DNA of 64,000 nucleotides, taken from the NCBI GenBank assembly GCA_964607245.1, contig CAZSIB010000001.1:302095-366094 (forward strand), read 5' to 3'. Made by a program: the position numbers and the translations under genes. This document shows, in pieces, positions 16,391 to 26,274 of the stretch. Position 1 is the stretch's first letter, and the number at the start of each line of letters is the position of its first letter. This stretch comes from CAZLPZ01 sp964607245. GTDB lineage: Bacteria; Pseudomonadota; Alphaproteobacteria; Micavibrionales; Micavibrionaceae. Under the pieces are notes generated by a model, which was given only the letters and a program-made list of their open reading frames with translations, searched no databases and was not told the origin of the DNA.

Positions 16391-18483
16391 TGTCGCCATC
16401 GCCTTCTGTTACTGATCCAGCGCCGACACACCCCGCGTCCTCTGGCGTGTTCAAACTCGTCTCAGATTATCAGCCGGCCGGTGACCAACCCGCTGCGATT
16501 GCGCAATTGATTGACGGCGTGAATAAAGGCCTAACGGATCAAGTTTTATTGGGGGTCACCGGGTCGGGCAAGACCTTTACCATGGCGCATGTGATTGCAC
16601 AGACAAACCGTCCTACCTTGATCATGGCGCCCAATAAAACACTGGCAGCCCAGCTTTATTCCGAAATGAAATCATTCTTTCCGGATAACGCGGTTGAATA
16701 TTTTGTTTCCTATTACGATTACTATCAACCCGAGGCGTATGTCCCCCGCTCCGATACCTATATCGAAAAAGAGTCAACAATTAACGAACAAATCGACCGG
16801 ATGCGGCATTCAGCAACGCGCGCGTTGTTTGAACGCCGTGATGTGATCATCGTCGCTTCTGTTTCTTGCATTTACGGGATTGGATCCAAAGAAGACTATC
16901 AGGCGATGACGTTTTGGATCAATCGCGGCGCTGTCATAGACCGGCAGGCCTTCATCGCGAAATTGATTGAACTGCAATACACACGAAATGACATCGATTT
17001 CTCACGGGGCGCGTTCCGTGTGCGGGGCGATACGGTTGAACTTTTTCCGGCACACATGGAAGATCGCGCCTGGCGATTTTCATTTTTTGGTGACGATATC
17101 GATGCCATCACGGAATTTGACCCGCTGACGGGTCATAAATACAGCACCATGGACGGGGTTCGAATCTACGGGAATTCCCACTATATTACACCCGGACCGA
17201 CGATTCAGTCCGCCATTGAAAATATAAAAGCCGAACTGAAAACCCGCCTCGATGATCTTCGCGCTGCGGGTAAATTACTGGAGGCGCAACGTCTGGAACA
17301 GCGCACAACTTTTGATCTCGAGATGCTGGCCGCCACGGGTATTTGCCAGGGGATTGAAAATTATTCTCGTTTTCTGACGGGCCGCGCCCCGGGCGAGCCG
17401 CCGCCGACGCTGATTGAATACCTGCCCAAAGATGCGCTCCTCATCCTTGATGAATCTCACAACATGATTCCCCAATTAAACGGCATGTATCATGGCGACC
17501 GGTCGCGGAAAAGCACGCTTACCGAATATGGGTTTCGCTTGCCCTCGTGCATGGATAACCGTCCCTTAAAATTTGACGAATGGAACGAAATGCGCCCGCA
17601 AACGGTTTTTGTTTCGGCGACCCCTGGTCCTTGGGAACTCACGCGGACAAACGGCCTCTTTGCGGAACAGGTCGTGCGCCCAACGGGGCTTATTGATCCA
17701 CCGGTCGATATCCGCCCCACAGAAAATCAAATCGACGATCTGATGCATGAATGCAAACAAATCACGGCACAGGGTGGGCGCGTTCTGGTCACGACACTGA
17801 CCAAGAAAATGGCTGAAAACCTGACCGAATATTTATCCGAAAATGGCCTGCGTGTGCAGTATCTTCATTCCGACATTGACACACTGGAACGGATTGAAAT
17901 CTTACGCGATTTGCGCCTGGGGGAATTTGATGTGCTGGTGGGCATTAACCTGCTGCGCGAGGGGCTTGATATCCCCGAATGTATGCTGGTCGCCATTTTG
18001 GACGCGGATAAAGAAGGTTATTTGCGGTCCAAAACATCCCTGATCCAGACGATTGGCCGCGCCGCGCGTAATGTCGATGGCCGGGCGATTTTATACGCCG
18101 ATCATGTAACAAAATCGATGCAAGGGGCGCTCGATGAAACTGCGCGGCGGCGGGAAAAGCAAACGGAATACAACACCGCGCACGGTATCACCCCCGCGAG
18201 CATCAAGAAAAATATCACCGATGTGATGAACAGTGTCTATGAACGCGGGGATCATATCGCGCGGCCCGGCGGCGTATCGGGCGTGATGGTGGACGGCGCG
18301 GAACTGTCGCCCGAGGCGCTCAAGAAACACATCGCCAAACTCCACGATCAAATGGTGCGGGCCGCAAGCGATTTGGAATTTGAAACCGCCGCACGTTTAC
18401 GAGATCAAATTAAACAGCTTGAAGCCGCGGATTTGGGCCTCATGCCCACAAGGGTCTATGGGAGTAAGAAAAAGGGGCAGTAA
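16390..18483 (+). CDS. uvrB: Excinuclease ABC subunit B
   Basis: UvrB is the damage-verifying helicase-like subunit of nucleotide excision repair. The 697-residue product has Walker [13 protein letters not shown], the DNA-clamping beta-hairpin region [13 protein letters not shown], motif [14 protein letters not shown], motif [11 protein letters not shown], and a C-terminal UVR motif ([15 protein letters not shown]) that binds UvrC. The start at 16390 shares a base with the preceding stop; a longer reading from 16312 lies inside the upstream gene. UvrA and UvrC are not in this window. The stop abuts the next convergent gene with no spacer. Confidence 0.97.
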   Translation: MSPSPSVTDPAPTHPASSGVFKLVSDYQPAGDQPAAIAQLIDGVNKGLTDQVLLGVTGSGKTFTMAHVIAQTNRPTLIMAPNKTLAAQLYSEMKSFFPDNAVEYFVSYYDYYQPEAYVPRSDTYIEKESTINEQIDRMRHSATRALFERRDVIIVASVSCIYGIGSKEDYQAMTFWINRGAVIDRQAFIAKLIELQYTRNDIDFSRGAFRVRGDTVELFPAHMEDRAWRFSFFGDDIDAITEFDPLTGHKYSTMDGVRIYGNSHYITPGPTIQSAIENIKAELKTRLDDLRAAGKLLEAQRLEQRTTFDLEMLAATGICQGIENYSRFLTGRAPGEPPPTLIEYLPKDALLILDESHNMIPQLNGMYHGDRSRKSTLTEYGFRLPSCMDNRPLKFDEWNEMRPQTVFVSATPGPWELTRTNGLFAEQVVRPTGLIDPPVDIRPTENQIDDLMHECKQITAQGGRVLVTTLTKKMAENLTEYLSENGLRVQYLHSDIDTLERIEILRDLRLGEFDVLVGINLLREGLDIPECMLVAILDADKEGYLRSKTSLIQTIGRAARNVDGRAILYADHVTKSMQGALDETARRREKQTEYNTAHGITPASIKKNITDVMNSVYERGDHIARPGGVSGVMVDGAELSPEALKKHIAKLHDQMVRAASDLEFETAARLRDQIKQLEAADLGLMPTRVYGSKKKGQ

Positions 18484-19053
18484 TTAAAGAATCCGATTTC
18501 TGTGATAATCACCGAAGTACATGTACGGCCGAAAAATATCCGGCAAATCTGTCGTAATATCTATAACTGCTCTTAAATAGTTATGACGTTCTTCTATTTG
18601 ATTATACTCCAAGAGTGTATCTACATCACTGTAGGAAACAAAATGGGCATAAGCTTTATTTAATTCAGCTATAATTTTTTCTACATCTTTTCCAAATAAA
18701 ATTTTACTTAGATGAAACCCTTGACCGCGAAAGCTCTTCCCCGCTAAGTCATAAGCCCTTAGTTTAAGTTTTTCCCAGTCTTCATTTTTTGTATTTGGTA
18801 GTCCACCTAAAGCCTGAACGATCGAGCAGAATTCTAACAAAGCTAAGTAAAAATCCCATCTCTTATCTAATAGATCTAGACGTAATCTTTCTAAGGTGTT
18901 GAGGTAGGCCAAATAAGCCAACCAACTAGCTAGGACAGAAAAGATCAATGTACCAAAATCTGCAATAGAGATCGCTCCATAATTTAAAAGCGCGAAGGCC
19001 GCTCCAAGAATAAAACTAACCACTAAACTTGGCGTCTCTTTAAACTTACCCAT
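18484..19053 (-). CDS. Hypothetical membrane protein
   Basis: A 189-residue protein, not recognised. Two hydrophobic segments (about 12-28 and 36-55, FSVLASWLAYLAYL) make a membrane hairpin; a mostly helical cytoplasmic region follows, rich in Leu, Lys, Asp and Tyr. The start at 19053 has AGAGGG 6-7 bases upstream; the longer frame from 19077 does not. It is clearly AT-richer than uvrB and thrS, and lies beside a toxin-antitoxin pair, suggesting an acquired islet. A signalling or phage-defence role is possible but unsupported. Confidence 0.6.
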   Translation of the reverse strand: MGKFKETPSLVVSFILGAAFALLNYGAISIADFGTLIFSVLASWLAYLAYLNTLERLRLDLLDKRWDFYLALLEFCSIVQALGGLPNTKNEDWEKLKLRAYDLAGKSFRGQGFHLSKILFGKDVEKIIAELNKAYAHFVSYSDVDTLLEYNQIEERHNYLRAVIDITTDLPDIFRPYMYFGDYHRNRIL

Positions 19054-19085
19054 AAGAACCCTCTTTCTTAAAAACAATAGTCCCC

Positions 19086-19394
19086 CTACACGCGCGCATC
19101 GCTCTCTACGCGTGCATGATACGGCTTAATCCGCCCGATTTCTTTCCCGTGTTCGGCTTCGGCCAAACGTAGCTCATATAATTTTTGGAGGTTAAGCCAA
19201 AATTCCGCATCCATTCCAAACCATCGCCCCAGACGCAACGCCGTATCGGCGGTGAGCGCACGCGAACCGTTTAAAATTTGGTACAACCGATTGGGCGGCA
19301 CGCCAATGGCACCCGCAACTGCAACCGCCGACACGCCCAGAGCGTCCAGTTCATCTGCCAAAATCTCACCAGGGTGTACGGGTCGTAATGTCAT
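19086..19394 (-). CDS. higA: HigA-type antitoxin (HTH)
   Basis: A 102-residue XRE-family DNA-binding antitoxin. The HigA-type opening RPVHPGEILADELDALG leads into a helix-turn-helix (about 22-60: VAVAGAIGVPPNRLYQILNG then ALRLGRWFG) and the family-typical FWLNLQKLYELRLAE. It binds the toxin and represses the operon through its HTH. It lies 11 bases after the toxin gene, the usual toxin-first HigBA order. Confidence 0.92.
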   Translation of the reverse strand: MTLRPVHPGEILADELDALGVSAVAVAGAIGVPPNRLYQILNGSRALTADTALRLGRWFGMDAEFWLNLQKLYELRLAEAEHGKEIGRIKPYHARVESDARV

Positions 19395-19405
19395 TTAATC
19401 CTCCA

Positions 19406-19696
19406 TCAATGATAATCGACAATCTCAATATTCACAGCCATACTTTCTTCTGCGCACCATTCAAAACAAATACGCCATTGCGCGTTGATCCGAATACTGT
19501 ATTGCGTTTTGCGGTCGCCATGTAATGCCTCCAAACGATTGCTGGGTAATGCCCGCAATTGCTCAAGCGTTGTTGCTGTGTCCAGCACCGTTAACCGCCG
19601 GATAATCTGATCTTTAAACGGCTCAAACACCGGGACACGTTCACCATCCACGAATTTGCGCGTTCGCTTGTCCCTGTATTTTGGTGGAATAAGCAT
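19406..19696 (-). CDS. higB: HigB-type mRNA interferase toxin
   Basis: A RelE-fold toxin that cuts mRNA in the ribosome. The 96 residues include ALPSNRLEALHGDRKTQYSI and RINAQWRICFEW, the conserved HigB end. The N-terminus MLIPPKYRDKRTRKFVDGE matches the longer HigB subgroup, and the ATG at 19696 is the only reasonable start. No ribosome site is visible: the start lies 6 bases from the -10 of its promoter, so the message may be leaderless. The pair with HigA is downstream by 11 bases. Confidence 0.9.
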   Translation of the reverse strand: MLIPPKYRDKRTRKFVDGERVPVFEPFKDQIIRRLTVLDTATTLEQLRALPSNRLEALHGDRKTQYSIRINAQWRICFEWCAEESMAVNIEIVDYH

Positions 19697-19701
19697 GTTC
19701 T

Positions 19702-19737
19702 ATTCTCTCATGATTTACGCTTGACGTCAAGAGTAAA
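19702..19737 (-). promoter_or_regulatory. higBA promoter and palindromic operator
   Basis: Reverse strand -35 TTGACG (19725-19730) and -10 GAGAAT (19702-19707) have a 17-base spacer. A 24-base palindrome (19714-19737; arms TTTACGCTTGAC and GTCAAGAGTAAA, one mismatch) covers the -35. This fits an operator for HigA autorepression. The higB ATG starts only 6 bases after the -10. Confidence 0.75.
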
Positions 19738-19763
19738 TTATTTTAAGTATGAAAGTATTCCTT

Positions 19764-21767
19764 TTAATACGGTGCCTTGGCCTGATCTAAAAGTTCGGTG
19801 ATCGCGACGTCGAGCGGTTTCACGGTTTGTGCGTTGCCGCCCAGGGTCCGAATGGCGACGGTTTTCTCGGTTGCTTCGCGCGCCCCTACCACAAACATCA
19901 CGGGCACCTTCATCAGGGAATGTTCCCGCACCTTGTAATTGATTTTCTCATTCCTGAGATCGATATCGACGCGCAAGCCCGCCGCGTGCAGGCGTGCGGC
20001 CACATCGCGCGCATAGTCATCGGCCTCGGACGTAATCGTGGCGACAACCACTTGTTGCGGAGAAAGCCACAAGGGCAATTTGCCCGCATAGTTTTCAATC
20101 ATAATCCCAACAAAGCGTTCGATCGCACCCAAAATCGCACGATGAAGCATGACAGGACGATGCTTGCCGCCATCCTCACCGATATAGCTTGCATCCAAGC
20201 GATCTGGCAAAACAAAATCAACCTGAATGGTGCCACATCCCCACTCGCGGCCAATCGCATCGCGGATGATAAAGGCGAGTTTTGGTCCATAAAACGCACC
20301 GTCCCCAGGGGAAATTTGATAGGCCATACCCAGCGTCTCAAGCGCCGTTTTGAGGGCATTTTCGGCCTTGTCCCAGATCTCATCCGATCCAAACCGTTTC
20401 TCGGGTCGCGTTTCTAATTTAATAATGTAATCATCAAAGCCCATATCCCGATAGACGGATTGAACCAGACGACAGAAATCGAGCGTTTCCTGCATAATCT
20501 GATCTTCCCGGCAGAAAATATGCGCGTCGTCCTGGGTAAATTGCCGCACACGCATCAGACCATGAAGGGCCCCGTGGGCCTCATTCCGGTGGCAACACCC
20601 AAATTCCGCCATCCGGATCGGTAAATCGCGATAGCTCTTAATCCCTTGATTAAACACCTGCACATGCGCGGGGCAGTTCATGGGTTTGAGCGCCATCAAT
20701 TTCTCGATCTTTTTATCCTTGAACGGATCCGCGCCTTCTTCCGTATTCGGGATCACATCGGGCACCACGAACATATTCTCGCGGTATTTGCCCCAGTGCC
20801 CGGACGCCTCCCAAAAGCGCGAGTCCATCAGTTGTGGTGTTTTCACCTCGACATACCCGGCGTCACGCAGACGCCGACGGATATATTGTTCTAATTGGTG
20901 GTAAATCACGAAACCGCGCGGGTGCCAGAACACCGACCCCTGCGCCTCATCTTGCAAATGGAATAAATCCATTTCCTTACCGATCTTGCGGTGATCGCGT
21001 TTTTCCGCCTCCTCAATTTGGGTCAAATGCGCGCCCAGTTCCGCGTCCGTCCGCCAGGCCGTCCCGTAAATACGGGTCAGTTGTTCGCGCGACGAATCCC
21101 CGCGCCAATAGGCCCCGGCGACTTTCATCAATTTAAAGGAATGGCCTACATGTTTGGTCGTGGGCATGTGCGGGCCGCGGCATAAATCCAGCCACCCGCC
21201 CTGATCGTACACTTTGATCTGTTCGGTTGCGGGCAGATCACGGATCAGTTCCGCCTTGAACAATTCGCCTTTGTCCGTGAAATACTGGATCGCCTTGTCG
21301 CGCGGCCAGACATCGCGGGTAAAGGCGCTGCCTCGGTCCACAATCTCGCGCATCTTTTTCTCGATTTTTTCGAAATCTTCCGTGGTAAAGGAATTCTCTG
21401 GGCGATAAAAATCGTAATAAAACCCGTTTTCGATGACCGGGCCAATGGTCACTTGAGTTCCCGGGAACAGGGTTTGCACGGCCTCGGCCAGAACATGCGC
21501 GCAATCATGCCGGATCAGCTCTAACCCCTCTTCCGATTCGCGCTTGATAATTTCAATCCGGGCATCCGCCGTAATCGGTAACGATAAATCCGACATCTCG
21601 CCATTTAATTTGATCGCGGCCGCCGCCTTACCCAGAGATACGGCGATTGAGGTCGCCACGGCCGCGCCCGTAACGCCAGCGGTAAAGTTCCGCGCGGATC
21701 CATCCGGCAGGGTCAGGGTAATTTGGCGGGCATCGGCAGGGGCTGGGTTGGGCATATTTTTATCCAT
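19764..21767 (-). CDS. thrS: Threonyl-tRNA synthetase
   Basis: Charges tRNA-Thr and edits mis-charged Ser. The 667-residue protein has an N-terminal TGS domain (about 15-75), the editing domain ([12 protein letters not shown] and [18 protein letters not shown]), a class II catalytic core with the zinc Cys in [13 protein letters not shown] and motif 2 region [21 protein letters not shown], and an anticodon-binding C-terminal domain (about 560-667). No operator or leader mimicking tRNA-Thr was recognised in the 250 bases upstream. An alternative start, [11 protein letters not shown], begins 4 residues in. Confidence 0.96.
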   Translation of the reverse strand: MDKNMPNPAPADARQITLTLPDGSARNFTAGVTGAAVATSIAVSLGKAAAAIKLNGEMSDLSLPITADARIEIIKRESEEGLELIRHDCAHVLAEAVQTLFPGTQVTIGPVIENGFYYDFYRPENSFTTEDFEKIEKKMREIVDRGSAFTRDVWPRDKAIQYFTDKGELFKAELIRDLPATEQIKVYDQGGWLDLCRGPHMPTTKHVGHSFKLMKVAGAYWRGDSSREQLTRIYGTAWRTDAELGAHLTQIEEAEKRDHRKIGKEMDLFHLQDEAQGSVFWHPRGFVIYHQLEQYIRRRLRDAGYVEVKTPQLMDSRFWEASGHWGKYRENMFVVPDVIPNTEEGADPFKDKKIEKLMALKPMNCPAHVQVFNQGIKSYRDLPIRMAEFGCCHRNEAHGALHGLMRVRQFTQDDAHIFCREDQIMQETLDFCRLVQSVYRDMGFDDYIIKLETRPEKRFGSDEIWDKAENALKTALETLGMAYQISPGDGAFYGPKLAFIIRDAIGREWGCGTIQVDFVLPDRLDASYIGEDGGKHRPVMLHRAILGAIERFVGIMIENYAGKLPLWLSPQQVVVATITSEADDYARDVAARLHAAGLRVDIDLRNEKINYKVREHSLMKVPVMFVVGAREATEKTVAIRTLGGNAQTVKPLDVAITELLDQAKAPY

Positions 21768-21849
21768 CGTGTATGTTAAAGCTTTATATCAAAGACCAAG
21801 GACCGCCTTTTTGCAAGGTCGCGAGCGGGTCAAGTCCAAATTTTAAATG

Positions 21850-21879
21850 AAAAAAGAAAATACCCCCGCCCTAGCGGGT
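21850..21879 (-). terminator. Rho-independent terminator downstream of lon
   Basis: On the reverse strand a CCCGC/GCGGG stem (plus-strand 21865-21869 with 21874-21878) is followed by a T-rich tract (A-run at plus 21850-21860). It lies about 140 bases past the lon stop and just before the thrS leader. Confidence 0.7.
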
Positions 21880-21893
21880 GGTTGCGGTCCGTG

Positions 21894-21977
21894 TGACCAA
21901 GGTCATTTTGTAAGCAAAATCGGCTTTCATACCCAAAAATTAGGATATTTTGCCGAAAATATCAAGGGGATTCCCTT
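21894..21977. repeat. Cluster of four small hairpins between lon and thrS
   Basis: Four inverted repeats lie in 84 bases: TGACC/GGTCA (21894-21905), ATTTTG/CAAAAT (21905-21920), GATATTTT/AAAATATC (21944-21963, perfect 8-base stem, loop GCCG) and AAGGG/CCCTT (21964-21977). They fall in the 3' untranslated part of lon mRNA on the reverse strand. They may stabilise the message or form a small RNA ending at the terminator at 21850. Function unknown. Confidence 0.5.
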
Positions 21978-22020
21978 TAACATCCCAACGACAGACCAAA
22001 AATGTATTTAGAGCGCTTCC

Positions 22021-24423
22021 CTAATGCCGCACGGTGGTTGGGGGGATGCGGTCGTCGATATCCACGATCGGCCGTGAAACGTCCAGAACATCAGGAGCCA
22101 GGGGTTCGGGCTTGCGTGTCAAGGCATGGGCGAAGACATCCTCGATTTTTGCAACCGGGATAATCTCGAGCCCCTTTTTCACGTTCATTGGGATTTCGGC
22201 CAAATCTTTCACGTTATCTTGCGGGATCATGACGCGTTTAATGCCGCCGCGGAGCGCCGCCAAAAGCTTTTCTTTCAGGCCGCCGATTTCGGTGACATAG
22301 CCGCGCAAATTCACCTCTCCGGTCATCGCGATATCGCGGTGCACCGGAATGCCCGTGAGCGCCGACACAATCGCGGTCGTCATCGCGGCGCCCGCCGATG
22401 GACCATCCTTGGGCGTTGCACCTTCGGGCACGTGAACATGAATATTCAAATCCTTGAGGCGTTCGTAATCCACCCCCACATTCGCCGCGCGCGATTTGAT
22501 CAACATTTCGGCAACGGTGATGGATTCTTTCATGACGTCTTTTAAGTTTCCGGTCATAGATACCTTACCGTCTTTGCCCGGCATCGTGACGGCTTCGATC
22601 GATAATAAATCGCCGCCAAATTCGGTATAAGCGAGACCGTTTACCACGCCCACGCGATTTTCAGCCTCGACCTCGCCGTAACGGAATTTACGCACGCCTG
22701 CGAATTTTTCAAGGTTCGCCGGGGTTACGCGGATCGACTTGCGTTTATTGAGGAGGATATCCTTGACCGCCTTGCGGCAGAGCCCCGCGATTTCGCGTTC
22801 CAGATTCCGCACGCCTGCCTCCATGGTGTAATAGCGCACCAGGTGGCGCACGGCGTCATCCGACACACTGAATTCCCCTTTTTTCAACCCCGCTGCCTTC
22901 ATTTGTTTCGAGAGCAAGTGGCGTTTGACGATTTCCAGTTTTTCATCTTCGGTATAGCCCGACAGGCGGATGACTTCCATCCGGTCCAGCAAAGGTTGCG
23001 GCATTTTGAGCGAGTTGGCCGTACACACAAACATCACGTCCGAAAGATCATAATCCAGTTCCAGATAATGATCGTTAAAGCTGTTGTTTTGTTCGGGATC
23101 CAAGACTTCAAGCAACGCAGACGACGGATCCCCGCGCCAATCGGACCCCAGTTTGTCAATTTCATCGAGCAGGAAAAGAGGGTTCGATACTTTGGCCTTT
23201 TTCATGCCTTGAATAATTTTACCAGGAAGCGCGCCGATATAGGTGCGACGATGCCCGCGAATTTCACTTTCATCCCGCACACCGCCCAAGGACATGCGCA
23301 CAAATTGACGCCCTGTGGCGCGGGCAACCGATTGCCCAAGCGACGTCTTCCCGACCCCCGGCGGTCCCACGAGACACAAAATGGGCCCACGAACCTGGCC
23401 CGCGCGCTGCTGTACGGCTAAATACTCCAGAATCCGCTCTTTCACTTTGTCCAAGCCAAAATGATCGTGATCCAGAATTTTTTTGGCCTCGCGCAGGTCT
23501 TTTTTCACCTTGGTCCGTTTGTGCCAAGGCACCGATAAAATCCAGTCCAGATAGTTGCGGACCACCCCGGCTTCCGCCGACATCGGCGACATCATGCGAA
23601 GTTTCTTCAGTTCCCCAAGCGCCTTTTCCTTGGCCTCTTTAGAAAGTTTCAGCGTGTTGATTTTCTTTTCAATCTGACCCAGTTCGTCGGTGCCATCTTC
23701 CCCTTCACCGAGTTCCTTTTGAATGGCCTTCATTTGTTCGTTCAAATAGTATTCGCGCTGGCTTTTCTCCATCTGGCGCTTAACGCGTGAACGAATACGT
23801 TTTTCAACTTGAAGAACGCCGATCTCGCCTTCCATGTGGCCATAGATTTTCTCAATGCGTTCGGCAACCGATGCACATTCCAAAAGCGCTTGTTTATCTT
23901 CAATCTTGAGCGTTAAGTGCGCGGAGATCATATCGGTCAAGCGGGATGGGTCTTCCATTTGATTGACCGCGACCATGACTTCGGGCGGGATTTTTTTATT
24001 CAGTTTCACGTATTGCTCAAATTGAGACGCGAGCGCACGGGTCAAGCCCTCGGCGTCGTCACTGATGATTCCTTGTTCATCCAGGAGCAAAATATCTGCC
24101 TCAAAGTACGGGTCGGTTTGGCGCATGAGGTCAAGACGCGCCCGCGCACCACCTTCGACCAACACCTTGACCGTGCCATCAGGCAGTTTCAGCATTTGGA
24201 GCACGGTCGCGACGGTCCCCACAGAAAACAATGTCTCTGGCGTCGGGTCGTTATCATCAGACGTTTTTTGGGTCACGAGGAAAATTTGGCGGTGTTCCCG
24301 CATCGCCTGATCCAGTGCTTGAACCGAACGTTCCCGCCCGACAAAAAGCGGCACGATCATATGCGGAAAAACCACAATATCGCGCAAAGGCAGGACAGGC
24401 AGCGATAAAGGTTCTTGCGTCAT
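22021..24423 (-). CDS. lon: ATP-dependent Lon protease
   Basis: A hexameric AAA+ protease that degrades misfolded and regulatory proteins; in alphaproteobacteria its targets include CcrM, encoded in this window. The 800 residues show the Lon N-domain (1 to about 200, PVLPLRDIVVFPHMIVP), a coiled-coil linker, Walker A GPPGVGKTSLG (about 355), Walker B LFLLDEIDK, and the C-terminal Ser/Lys protease domain: catalytic Ser in PKDGPSAGAAM and Lys in GLKEKLLAALRGGI. It is preceded by a heat-shock type promoter. Length is standard. Confidence 0.97.
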   Translation of the reverse strand: MTQEPLSLPVLPLRDIVVFPHMIVPLFVGRERSVQALDQAMREHRQIFLVTQKTSDDNDPTPETLFSVGTVATVLQMLKLPDGTVKVLVEGGARARLDLMRQTDPYFEADILLLDEQGIISDDAEGLTRALASQFEQYVKLNKKIPPEVMVAVNQMEDPSRLTDMISAHLTLKIEDKQALLECASVAERIEKIYGHMEGEIGVLQVEKRIRSRVKRQMEKSQREYYLNEQMKAIQKELGEGEDGTDELGQIEKKINTLKLSKEAKEKALGELKKLRMMSPMSAEAGVVRNYLDWILSVPWHKRTKVKKDLREAKKILDHDHFGLDKVKERILEYLAVQQRAGQVRGPILCLVGPPGVGKTSLGQSVARATGRQFVRMSLGGVRDESEIRGHRRTYIGALPGKIIQGMKKAKVSNPLFLLDEIDKLGSDWRGDPSSALLEVLDPEQNNSFNDHYLELDYDLSDVMFVCTANSLKMPQPLLDRMEVIRLSGYTEDEKLEIVKRHLLSKQMKAAGLKKGEFSVSDDAVRHLVRYYTMEAGVRNLEREIAGLCRKAVKDILLNKRKSIRVTPANLEKFAGVRKFRYGEVEAENRVGVVNGLAYTEFGGDLLSIEAVTMPGKDGKVSMTGNLKDVMKESITVAEMLIKSRAANVGVDYERLKDLNIHVHVPEGATPKDGPSAGAAMTTAIVSALTGIPVHRDIAMTGEVNLRGYVTEIGGLKEKLLAALRGGIKRVMIPQDNVKDLAEIPMNVKKGLEIIPVAKIEDVFAHALTRKPEPLAPDVLDVSRPIVDIDDRIPPTTVRH

Positions 24424-24463
24424 CAGAAAACAGGCCTTTCAAAAACAAAACACGATGCCCTTA

Positions 24464-24491
24464 AGATAGGGCACCACCAAGGGTTTTCAAG
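24464..24491 (-). promoter_or_regulatory. RpoH (sigma-32) promoter of lon
   Basis: The reverse strand reads CTTG (24488-24491), 17 bases, CCTATCT (24464-24470), matching the alphaproteobacterial heat-shock consensus CTTG-N17/18-CYTATNT; the -35 extends as CTTGAAA. It lies about 40 bases before the lon start, so heat induction of lon is expected. Confidence 0.72.
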
Positions 24492-24515
24492 AAGAAAATT
24501 CGTACGAATAAAATC

Positions 24516-25310
24516 TCAAGCCGTCTTTGACTGGCGCGAAATGGCGCGGGGTTCATCTCCATGCGCGCGAATAATATCAACAAGCGCATCCGTCGCGCGG
24601 TGCAAATCATCTACATTCGTGCCACGCAACACCAGCGACAAGCCCAAAACACCCCCCCGATAATGGGGATAAGACCCGATACTGATCTGCGGGTATTGTT
24701 TTTGGAGCTTCTCAAGATCTTCCGCCACTTTTCCTTCGGCAAGCCCACAAGAAACAGTTGTCGATAAATAAGGGATCCCCGGCTCCATCATCGACATCAC
24801 GTGATCCAGCATGGCCTGCATAATGCGCGGTACCCCCGCCAAAACAAAAACATTCTCGATCCGAAAACCCGGAGCATTTGACACCGGGTTATCAATCAAC
24901 ATGGCCCCAACAGGCACGGTTGCCATTTTAAGGCGCGGCGCGGTCAACTCCTCTTCATTCCCATAATGCTCTAAAAGTCGCGACCGCGCATCGGGGTCGA
25001 TATGTGTCTTCACCCCAAAGGCGCGCGCGACCGCTTCGGTTGTAATATCATCATGGGTGGGACCAATACCGCCCGTCGTGATCACATAGTCGTTACGGGC
25101 ACGCAGTTCATTCACCGCCGCAATAATTTTGTCGTCCTCATCCGGAATGACCCGAACTTCACGCAAAACAACGCCGCGAGGCCCCAATTTTTCGGCAATC
25201 CACGGCGTGTTGGTATCCTGGGTCCGCCCGGTCAGAATTTCGTTGCCGATCACAATGACCGCCGCATGATAGGTTTTTGAGGGAGGAGTTGAGGATACAG
25301 AGTCAGTCAC
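24516..25310 (-). CDS. CinA N-terminal-type molybdopterin-binding domain protein
   Basis: A 264-residue stand-alone MoaB/MogA-like (COG1058) domain without the CinA nicotinamide deamidase C-terminal domain. Signature: AVIVIGNEILTGRTQDTN, then YVITTGGIGPTHDDITTE and VFVLAGVPRIMQAML. In CinA this domain hydrolyses ADP-ribose; the role of the stand-alone form is not settled. It lies about 90 bases upstream of the lon start region on the same strand. Confidence 0.88.
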   Translation of the reverse strand: MTDSVSSTPPSKTYHAAVIVIGNEILTGRTQDTNTPWIAEKLGPRGVVLREVRVIPDEDDKIIAAVNELRARNDYVITTGGIGPTHDDITTEAVARAFGVKTHIDPDARSRLLEHYGNEEELTAPRLKMATVPVGAMLIDNPVSNAPGFRIENVFVLAGVPRIMQAMLDHVMSMMEPGIPYLSTTVSCGLAEGKVAEDLEKLQKQYPQISIGSYPHYRGGVLGLSLVLRGTNVDDLHRATDALVDIIRAHGDEPRAISRQSKTA

Positions 25311-25465
25311 AGCGGGTTAACCCCTTGGATAAACAATAAAATTTGATGGTTTTAACGATTTTAGCCACAAGATATGTTCCAAAATCAAGATAACTCGCGT
25401 ATATTCAAAGCCTTTGGTCCACCTGTCAAGGTTGGAAAACGGGTTAAAGGGATACACCATATATA

Positions 25466-26266
25466 ATGTACGGCACGGACGCAGAAAATATTACAATTCA
25501 CACAGAGGATGATTTTATCGGCATGCGGGCGGCAGGTCGCCTGGCGGCCGAGGTGATTGATTACATCACCCCCTTTGTGACGCCGGGTGTCACGACCGAA
25601 CACCTCGATCAACTGTGCCATGATTATATCGTCGCGCATCATGCGATCCCCGCTCCCCTCAATTACAAGGGGTTCCCGAAATCGATTTGCACCTCCATTA
25701 ACCATGTCGTTTGCCACGGCATCCCCGGCCCAAAAAAGCTTGAAAACGGCGATATCGTGAATCTGGATATCACGGTGATTTTAAATGGCTGGCACGGCGA
25801 CACCAGCCGCATGTTTCTGGTGGGCGACAAGGTTAGCATTAAGGCCAAGAATTTGGTCGAAGTCACGTATCAAGCCATGATGGCCGGAATTGCCGCTGTT
25901 AAACCCGGCGCGACCTTGGGCGATATCGGTCATGCGATTGAAACGGTAGCCCACGCCGCGCGGTTCAGTGTGGTTGAAGATTTTTGTGGCCACGGTCTGG
26001 GACGTATTTTTCACATGCCCCCCAGCGTCATGCATTTTGGTCATCCCGGCACCGGCCCGGTTTTGAAACCCGGTATGTTCTTTACCATCGAACCCATGAT
26101 CAACGCCGGACGGTTTGAGACAAAAATCCTGTCGGATGGTTGGACCGCCGTCACGCGCGACCGGTCCCTCTCGGCTCAATTTGAACATTCGCTGGGCGTC
26201 ACCGAGACGGGAGTTGAGATTTTCACCTTCTCCCCCAAAGGTTGGCACAAACCGCCGTATATTTGA
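25466..26266 (+). CDS. map: Methionine aminopeptidase, type I
   Basis: Removes the initiator Met from nascent proteins. The 266 residues include all five metal ligands in context: Asp in VNLDITVILNGWHGDTS (two Asp), His in GHGLGRIFHMPP, Glu in FTIEPMI and Glu in FEHSLGVTETG. The start at 25466 gives the usual ITIHT N-terminus with a short lead; there is no clear ribosome site. The transcript converges with the next gene 8 bases after the stop. Confidence 0.95.
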   Translation: MYGTDAENITIHTEDDFIGMRAAGRLAAEVIDYITPFVTPGVTTEHLDQLCHDYIVAHHAIPAPLNYKGFPKSICTSINHVVCHGIPGPKKLENGDIVNLDITVILNGWHGDTSRMFLVGDKVSIKAKNLVEVTYQAMMAGIAAVKPGATLGDIGHAIETVAHAARFSVVEDFCGHGLGRIFHMPPSVMHFGHPGTGPVLKPGMFFTIEPMINAGRFETKILSDGWTAVTRDRSLSAQFEHSLGVTETGVEIFTFSPKGWHKPPYI

Positions 26267-26274
26267 TTTCTGGC

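Noticed and set aside
21544..21846. Rightward 100-codon frame opposite thrS start
   Set aside because: Shadow of thrS N-terminus on the opposite strand; no ribosome site.
25462..25467. TATAAT at the map start as a promoter -10
   Set aside because: It overlaps the ATG itself and has no suitable -35; the conserved N-terminus needs this start.
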